Source: Pinguiococcus pyrenoidosus (taxonomy: Eukaryota; Sar; Pinguiophyceae; Pinguiochrysidales; Pinguiochrysidaceae). From it: DNA of 12,088 nt. A program made the translations under genes and the position numbers. This document shows, piece by piece, positions 7,360 through 12,088 of the stretch (the stretch's first letter is position 1; every line of letters starts with the position of its first letter). The notes beneath the pieces are model-generated. The model saw only the letters and a program-made list of their open reading frames with translations. It ran no database searches and was not told the origin of the DNA. The stretch covers positions 1 through 12,088 of the forward strand of contig JAAMXY010000389.1 in the NCBI GenBank assembly GCA_019677205.1, in the 5' to 3' direction.

Positions 7360-7524
7360 TTCAAACTGCTTGCCCCTGTGCCGCGGGACGGTGCCGCAGG
7401 GGCCGAGCAGGATACCCTCCATGCAGACTCATCTCGCTCGGCCGCGCTCCGCCGCTGACCGGGAACGGTGCGCCAACCACCGCAGTTTTCATCGGCCGCG
7501 CTCAGAAACCTCAGCGACGACACG

Positions 7525-9766
7525 ATGCAGGTCGCAACTCTGCTGCAGCAGCTGCTGCTGTTGCTCACCGTCGCGTGCGCCACGGGCGAGGCCGTCCTCA
7601 TCGACCTCGACCAGGTGTTGACCAGAAATAGGACCGACGAGGCGATTTCTCTCTCCGGGGTTGTCGACGCCGCTGGTGGCAACGAAACGGCTTTGGTCTT
7701 CGGAGCACTCGACGTTCGTGAAGACGCGGCCCCTGAAGTGCCCAACGCCACGTTCGCCGTGCAGTCCGCAAAGGCGGTCGATGACTCGTCCATGCGGTTC
7801 TCGAGCATCGAGGACTTTCTGCTGACCGCGCCGCCACGGACAGCCCCCCGACTCGCTCAACCGGAGACGTCTGCCCAGGAAAGTGGCTGCGAGTCGTTCG
7901 AGAGCAACCCACGCGACCCGGGGAGCAACGTCCAGGAGGTCTTCCAACCTTGGAATACCCGGCCGTACACCTGCAAGCTCTTCGTCGAGTTCTCGAATGG
8001 AGCAAGGGGACTGTGCAGCGGCTCTTTGGTGGGCCCGTTCATGCTCGCGACCGCCAGGCACTGCACGTACAGCGCCTGTCTCGGGCCTGCGACGCAGGTC
8101 CGCGCAGCGTGCGGATATGGCTACGTCGCAAACGCCCTGGACGGCTATGACCACTTCGGAACCGCTCTGTTCACTGGAACTTGCTTGCGATACTCGTCCT
8201 ATGACGACGGCGTCAGTTGCGTGAACGGGGAAGACGTCGTCTCTGACAGCGCACGAGACATCCAGATCTGTGAATTGGATCGCGAGATTGGCAGACGACT
8301 GGGATGGTTCGGGATGACGTCCGCGGACATTTCAAGCGTGAACGTCGAGGGCTATCCAGGCAACACGGACCTCAACCAGTTCATCAGCTCTGCCACGGAC
8401 AAGAAGTTGCACCGCTTTGAGTCCGTGTCCACCACCACGAGTACGAGGTACTTTGTCGACAACATGTGGGCATGGGGCGGTGAGACCGGAGGCCCATACT
8501 ATCGGTACAATGGCGACACAGACGAGCGGCATGTCGGCGCGGTCCACCGAGGAGGTCCCACCGGGTGCCGAGAGGACGGTACGCGGGCTACCAGCGATCT
8601 AATCGAGGCTCTGAAAGCAGTCAGAGGGGAGCCCTCGAGTTCGAGTCTCGCTCCCTGGACCGCGAAGGGTTCGTACTGCCACCTCTTCCCTTACCATGCA
8701 GACATTTGGGGCCTCTATCCAGGAGAATCCATCTACGGCGTGGGAAGAACCTCGCCGGCCTTCAGCAGTACTTCTCAATTCGTTGGCTCGACTTTCGTAG
8801 CGCGCGTGTCTCTCTACAATGTCGGAAGCGACCCAGCGACCTACACGCTGAAGTGGTATGCCAGTACCAACTCCGTGATATCGGAGCTCGACACCCTCTT
8901 GGCGGAACGGGCCGTAACGATCTCTGGCAACACGGTTACCCGATACACGTACACGTTGCCGACAAACTTTGTTGGTGACCAGTTCATCGGTGCCCTATGG
9001 CAGAGCGCGACGGACTGCTTCCTAAACGACGGCGTCTATGTCGTCGTCGGACAGGTCGAGGGTGTAGTCCCACCGACTGACAGCCCAACGGAGCCGCCGA
9101 CGCCTAGGCCTACGGGAAGTCCGACGCCTGGCCCAACGGAAAGTCCGACGCCTGGCCCAACGGAAAGTCCGACGCCTGGCCCAACGGAAAGTCCGACGCG
9201 CAGCTCAGCGGAGCCGCCGTCGCCTAGCCCTGCGGAGCCGCCGTCGCCTGGCCCAGCGGGAAGTCCGACGCCTGGCCCCACGGGAAGTCCGACGCCTGGC
9301 CCAACGGAAAGTCCGACGCGCAGCTCAGCGGAGCCGCCGACGAGTGGAAGTGGTACGCCGTCACCGACTAGAGCACCGACCAGCGAACCAACCGCGTCTG
9401 CGCAAGAAGATGTACAAAGCGCTGGAAACGCTGGCTCTGGGGGCTCTGGGGTAAGCCTTCGACATTGAGAAGCGATATGCTCCGTCACCTCACCTGACCT
9501 GGTTGCATTGCGTCTTCTAGCCTCTCGTGATAATCCTCGCTTCGGTTGGAGGCGTTGCGTTCGTCCTACTCGCCGTCGCGGTCGTACTGTACTGTGCGTG
9601 CGTGAGTCGCACGCCGAGAACGATGGAAGTGTACACTGTTGAAGCGACCGAAGTAGAAGAGGATCCTGATATCCCACGCAAAGTGCACGCGTCCGCGTGC
9701 TCCGCAGAAGCGAAACGTGACGGAATTGTGCAAAACGAAGGTGTTTGCACGGGACGCAGGGCATAG
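7525..9766 (+). CDS. Membrane-anchored S1-family protease homologue with CARDB-like domain and PT-rich stalk; CDS join(7525..9450,9521..9766)
   Basis: The two exons give 723 residues. The ATG at 7525 is chosen over the open frame from 7468 because it starts a clear signal peptide (MQVATLLQQLLLLLTVACA). A pro-region follows, then a chymotrypsin-fold domain (~150-368) closest in style to V8/glutamyl-endopeptidase proteins. His179 lies in LATARHC, Asp245 in SARDIQICELD, and the nucleophile motif reads GGETGGPYY, with Thr321 where Ser is expected. VGAVHRGG fits the last strands. Residues ~383-513 look like a CARDB-type beta sandwich (KWYASTNSVISELDTLL). A Pro/Thr/Ser stalk of 8-residue units spans ~516-625. 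Exon 2 supplies a membrane helix (~644-668) and a ~55-residue cytoplasmic tail. The expected topology is type I at the cell surface or secretory pathway. It is either an inactive relative or one using Thr as nucleophile; sequence alone cannot decide. Confidence 0.88.
9070..9360 (+). repeat. 24-bp tandem repeats encoding the PT-rich stalk
   Basis: Units such as CCGACGCCTGGCCCAACGGA plus AAGT (encoding PTPGPTES) repeat in tandem from about 9103 to 9340. Three are perfect at 9121-9192. A larger pattern is superimposed: the PTRSSAEPP segment occurs at 9193-9219 and again at 9313-9339, exactly 120 bases (five units) apart. This indicates segmental duplication within the stalk. Length variation between strains would be expected. 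Confidence 0.92.
9451..9520 (+). other. 70-nt GT-AG intron in the protease-like gene
   Basis: The donor GTAAGC at 9451 and acceptor CGTCTTCTAG ending at 9520 flank 70 bases, with a CTGAC branch-point-like motif at 9494-9498. Exon 1 ends after 642 whole codons, so the intron is phase 0. Splicing joins the Gly/Ser-rich stalk end directly to a hydrophobic membrane helix, which supports its reality. Without splicing, the frame adds five residues (VSLRH) and stops at 9466-9468. Confidence 0.87.
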
Positions 9767-9848
9767 CGGACAAACATCTCCGACCTGTGGTCCAAAGGGA
9801 CGGAATTGCTCATTGAACGAAGCGGTTTCTATAGTGAGGGACGATGTA

Positions 9849-10363
9849 AAGCGGTGGCAACGCATGTTGTAGAGTGGCAATGAGATGCGAATCGAAGACA
9901 GCATGGAGAGAACAAGCGGGGTCTTCAAAAGCCTTTTGGCATTCCTCCTCCATGCTCGGACGCTACTTCTCTTGGACTCTGGTGACTGGTGACGCGGGAC
10001 ATGTCGAAGTTCTTGAGCGTCTCGATAAAAAAATCGCCAGATTCTACAGCTACCCATTCCTGCGACCTCTCTTTCCTCGCCGCGGACCTTTCCCACGCTT
10101 TTTGACACGCCCAATGTAAAACTGGATCCATTCTGACTCTTCCTTCGCCCACTTCACTACTACTAGGTCTCCCTTGGCAACACTGGCTGTAGGGATGACA
10201 TGCCAAGCTTCAGCCACCTGAGAGTCGGACAGCGGCACGCACCACTTCGATAGAACATCCCTCTTTTCGTCACTCACCCTCCTGAGCTGCCGCCGCTTTC
10301 GGTCTGCTCTTGTCTTCGGTACCGCTTCTGTCTAACCTTCTCCGAAGCAGGTCTCCTTCTCGT
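9849..10363 (-). repeat. Inverted repeat arm 2 (partner of 1019-1517)
   Basis: The minus strand of this segment matches arm 1 from its right edge (GAAGGAGACCTGCTTCGGAG in minus reading) to GCCACCGCTT at 9849. It begins 82 bases after the stop of the protease-like gene. It is slightly longer than arm 1 because of small insertions: a T-rich 9-mer near 10025 and a 7-base addition near 9985. It lacks the two-base deletion of arm 1 near 10245. Confidence 0.92.
9925..10330 (-). pseudogene. Decayed coding remnant in repeat arm 2 (tudor/chromo-like fragment)
   Basis: This copy keeps a longer uninterrupted frame than arm 1. From about 10325 down to 10050 it reads ADRKRRQLRRVSDEKRDVLS, then KWCVPLSDSQVAEAWHVIPT and GDLVVVKWAKEESEWIQFYI. 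It then passes into a basic Gly/Arg-rich stretch and a stop. A TAG interrupts the frame upstream, near 10335, where arm 1 has TGG. The related WVAVESGDFFIETLKNFDMS continues in a different frame (10206 to 9925). Either a frameshift or an unrecognised intron separates the two parts. The protein family is unknown. An SH3-like barrel (tudor or chromo) is a guess from the alternating hydrophobic pattern. Confidence 0.5.
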
Positions 10364-10552
10364 CTTCACTCGACTGCTTCCGCCGTCGTCGTCTCAGCCA
10401 CTAGACAGCAGCGACGGTACTGCCGTTGCAACCTCCGCTGAGGTGGCAGTGATTGCCTCTCCGGGCGTCAACGAGGCGCATGTCTTCCTGATGACTTGAG
10501 GCAGGAGGGATCGGGAGTAGGAGTATCGTAGGAGTAGGATCAGAGAATCAAC

Positions 10553-10592
10553 GCTGCAAGTTCAAATGCCGGGCTGCAAGTTCAAATGCCGG
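10553..10592 (+). repeat. 20-bp direct tandem duplication
   Basis: The 20-base unit GCTGCAAGTTCAAATGCCGG occurs twice with no spacer and no mismatch. It lies in intergenic DNA about 570 bases upstream of the last gene. Its function is unknown. The AGTTCAAATGCC core faintly resembles a tRNA T-arm (B box), but no tRNA surrounds it. Confidence 0.9.
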
Positions 10593-10854
10593 GCCCACTT
10601 CACCTTGAAACTCGATTCGCTCACGGAAACCCAACGCCATCCGGGTTGTTGCTGCGGGAACCTCCTGGACAGCGATCCAAGCCTTGCATCCCCACCACAA
10701 ACTTCTGAGTGCCTCCCAACTCCTTCACAGATTGTGGAGTTGCAGCCTCAAGCATCTATGCATTTGCCTCGTCGGGTGTCCAAATTTAAAAAGAGGACAC
10801 CTTCCTGTCGCCGAAGTCGTGTAGAATTGCTTCCACCATTCTCGCAGCTTTGGA

Positions 10855-11021
10855 CCAATCAGGATCCTTCACGATCGAGCATTCTGCACTTTTCCTCCTT
10901 CACCCAATCATTCTCTGGTATCATGGAGCAGGACAACGTTTGTGGAGTGGCGTTGGAGCGGAATCCAACGTTCAAAATCGCAGAAGTTCTCCAAAAACCA
11001 CTTCCCGTCCACCCCCATTGG
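10855..11021 (+). promoter_or_regulatory. Cluster of CCAAT/ATTGG motifs upstream of the secreted-protein gene
   Basis: CCAAT occurs at 10855 and 10904 (both as CCAATCA), and the inverted ATTGG at 11017, within 310 bases upstream of the ATG at 11159. CCAAT is the binding site of NF-Y type factors in eukaryotes. The pentamer is short and could recur by chance. The shared CCAATCA extension and the clustering are only mildly suggestive. Confidence 0.25.
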
Positions 11022-11044
11022 CTACTCGTCTGCCGTTGGCTGGG

Positions 11045-11080
11045 GACCAACTTTCAAATCGCGACCAACTTTCAAATCTC
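11045..11080 (+). repeat. 18-bp direct tandem duplication
   Basis: GACCAACTTTCAAATCGC at 11045-11062 is followed at once by a copy differing in one base (CTC for CGC at the end). It lies 79-114 bases upstream of the last gene's ATG, in the expected core promoter or 5' leader. Confidence 0.88.
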
Positions 11081-11158
11081 GATGCGATCAATTCCTCGCC
11101 AGTCCTTCCCATGGATGCGAGGCGGACTCAGACACAAGTTGCTCCAAGCGCCGCCAAC

Positions 11159-12088
11159 ATGAAAATGCTGCTCACCTTGCCGCTGCTGCTCCTCCTCGGT
11201 GGCGCCGCTGCGCAACAGTGCGCCATCGATGGGACCATCCAAGGCTTCATTGTGGACGACGAGGCCAATGAGAGCGACTTCGACGCCAACAGCTACTACG
11301 CGGGGATGACCACCATCACCGAGTGCGACTCCGTCCAGCTGGCCTACAATGGAACCAGCTGCGGCGCCTCCGGCAAGTGCGCCACTGTGGTGCTGGACGA
11401 CCAGCAACCGTGCCCAGACACGGGCAACATCTTCGGCGTGGCGCTCAAGGGGATCTTCGACGATCAGGGAGTGCTGTTGGACAGCAGCTTTGTCGGCATC
11501 AATTGTACGATTCTGGAGATCGAGAACACCAAGAGCTGTTCGGACGACGTGCTACCCAGCGAAATCACTTCTGACGCCTACATCGATGCGTCGACTCTGC
11601 CCGGTGGCGTTTCCAACGTGTTCGGCAAGAAGCTTTGCCCTTTGCCTGGCGGCGGCGGCGGCAAGGACAGTCGTTCCGACTACGACGCCTTCTGCGTGTT
11701 TGGAGGGGGCTCTCCGCAGGGGCCGCCCAATGACGGCTGGGAAGTGACCAAAGTGAGCGTCAGTGTCTGCTTCTCAGGGGCGGCCAGCGCGGAAAACTAC
11801 GCCTCCAACGAGTCCGGCATGATGGTGGACGGCTTCATCCGCGCGCAAGAGACTGGTGTGGATGGTGAGAATTCCTTCAAGGGCTGCTTCGAGACTTGTG
11901 ATCCTCAAGAGGCCGCAAGCGCGCCGCCCTCGGCTGCGGAAAGTGCGCCGCCTTCGGTTGCGGAAAGTGCGTCGCCGACCCTTGCTGGAAGCTCCGCGCC
12001 TTCGGTCGTTGGAAGCTCCGCGCCTTCGGTCGTTGGAAGCTCCGCGCCTTCGGTCGTTGGAAGCTCGACGCCATCGGCTGTTGGAAGC
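11159..12088 (+). CDS. Secreted cysteine-rich protein with Ser/Pro/Val repeat stalk, 3' end outside the window
   Basis: The frame is open from the ATG at 11159 to the last base of the window: 310 codons with no stop. It opens with a classic signal peptide (MKMLLTLPLLLLLGGAAA, cleavage likely before QQC). The mature region to about residue 250 holds twelve cysteines, an even number that fits disulfide pairing. It has four N-glycosylation sequons (NES, NGT, NCT, NES) and a GGGGGK loop. From residue ~252 it changes to an 8-residue repeat of the type A-E-S-A-P-P-S-V and V-G-S-S-A-P-S-V, which runs off the window. No known domain is recognisable. The architecture (signal peptide, folded ectodomain, repetitive stalk) parallels the protease-like gene, so a membrane anchor beyond the window is possible. 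The likely place is the cell surface or extracellular space. Confidence 0.85.
   Translation, partial: MKMLLTLPLLLLLGGAAAQQCAIDGTIQGFIVDDEANESDFDANSYYAGMTTITECDSVQLAYNGTSCGASGKCATVVLDDQQPCPDTGNIFGVALKGIFDDQGVLLDSSFVGINCTILEIENTKSCSDDVLPSEITSDAYIDASTLPGGVSNVFGKKLCPLPGGGGGKDSRSDYDAFCVFGGGSPQGPPNDGWEVTKVSVSVCFSGAASAENYASNESGMMVDGFIRAQETGVDGENSFKGCFETCDPQEAASAPPSAAESAPPSVAESASPTLAGSSAPSVVGSSAPSVVGSSAPSVVGSSTPSAVGS
11912..12088 (+). repeat. 24-bp tandem repeats encoding the Ser/Pro/Val stalk
   Basis: Units of 24 bases begin at 11912, 11936, 11960, 11984, 12008, 12032 and 12056, with a partial unit at the window end. The units starting at 11984, 12008 and 12032 are almost identical (GGAAGCTCCGCGCCTTCGGT core), while the first three are older and diverged. 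The array continues past the window edge. The period equals that of the stalk repeat in the neighbouring protease-like gene, but the unit sequence is unrelated. Confidence 0.93.

Larger units (their letters stand above)
6628..7524. other. Intergenic region between channel and protease-like genes
   Basis: Nearly 900 bases with no gene I can support on the plus strand. It contains the possible minus-strand exon at its left end, a 22-bp palindrome at 6845-6866, several ATTGG (inverted CCAAT) motifs at 7041, 7160 and 7189, and a short direct duplication at 7203-7359. The right part must hold the promoter and 5' leader of the gene starting at 7525. No clear TATA box was seen. Confidence 0.6.
10364..11158. 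other. Intergenic region and probable promoter of the last gene
   Basis: About 800 bases with no gene I can support. A plus-strand open frame of ~200 codons crosses it (10566-11162), but it lacks domain-like character and overlaps the start of the next gene in another frame. The region holds two short tandem duplications (10553-10592 and 11045-11080), a GGAGTAGG-rich stretch near 10515-10540, and three CCAAT-type motifs nearer the next gene. Confidence 0.6.

Noticed and set aside
7489-8154. Minus-strand frame of 221 codons opposite the protease-like gene
   Set aside because: It is Arg/Gly-rich, as expected for the antisense of GC-rich coding sequence. The plus strand has clear domains.
1019-10363. 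A composite DNA transposon with ~500-bp terminal inverted repeats
   Set aside because: There is no transposase between the arms, no matching outer termini and no target-site duplication seen. The arms are diverged and carry gene pieces instead.
10553-10592. tRNA-like B boxes (AGTTCAAATGCC) in the 20-bp duplication
   Set aside because: No A box, acceptor stem or cloverleaf could be found around either copy.
10566-11162. Plus-strand 198-codon open frame
   Set aside because: It has low-complexity, domain-free composition, is built partly from the tandem duplications, and overlaps the signal-peptide gene in a different frame.
11912-12088. Regularly spaced repeats resembling a CRISPR array
   Set aside because: The units are contiguous 24-bp coding repeats with no spacers, inside a eukaryotic gene.

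Overview
This is a chromosome end from a eukaryote. It opens with CCCTAA repeats (the TTAGGG-type telomere read on its C-rich strand). It then carries long, mostly uninterrupted protein genes, one of which has a clear 70-nt GT-AG intron. Three things resemble the nuclear genomes of unicellular algae, stramenopiles in particular: proline/threonine-rich stalk proteins, an ankyrin/TRP-type channel, and compact gene spacing. That assignment is an inference from style, not from a marker gene. No rRNA, tRNA, CRISPR array or bacterial signature is visible.

Layout from left to right. (1) Telomere, about 1-69. (2) A 228-residue protein of unknown function (+, 247-933), beginning less than 200 bases from the telomere. 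(3) A ~500-bp repeat arm, 1019-1517, with decayed coding sequence. (4) The C-lobe of a protein kinase on the minus strand (1573 to ~2160), cut off exactly where ankyrin sequence begins on the plus strand. (5) A very long plus-strand reading frame (1705-6627) encoding an ankyrin-repeat TRP-like cation channel with a C-terminal coiled coil. (6) An intergenic stretch with a 22-bp palindrome, a short direct duplication and a possible last exon of a minus-strand gene. (7) A two-exon gene (7525-9450 joined to 9521-9766) for a type I membrane protein with a chymotrypsin-fold protease-like domain. (8) The second, inverted arm of the ~500-bp repeat, 9849-10363. (9) About 800 bases without a convincing gene. 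(10) The 5' part of a secreted, cysteine-rich protein with a Ser/Pro/Val repeat stalk (11159 to beyond the window end).

The window reads as a subtelomeric mosaic: gene pieces joined in new combinations, an inverted pair of decayed repeats bracketing about 8.3 kb, and surface or secreted proteins with rapidly evolving tandem-repeat stalks. The intact genes appear to act at the cell surface or membrane (channel, membrane-anchored protease homologue, secreted glycoprotein). Nothing in the sequence shows that they form one pathway. The points most worth checking are the kinase/ankyrin junction, the Ser-to-Thr change at the protease nucleophile position, and the intron whose retention would turn the membrane protein into a soluble one. 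I did not find a clearly new multi-gene system.
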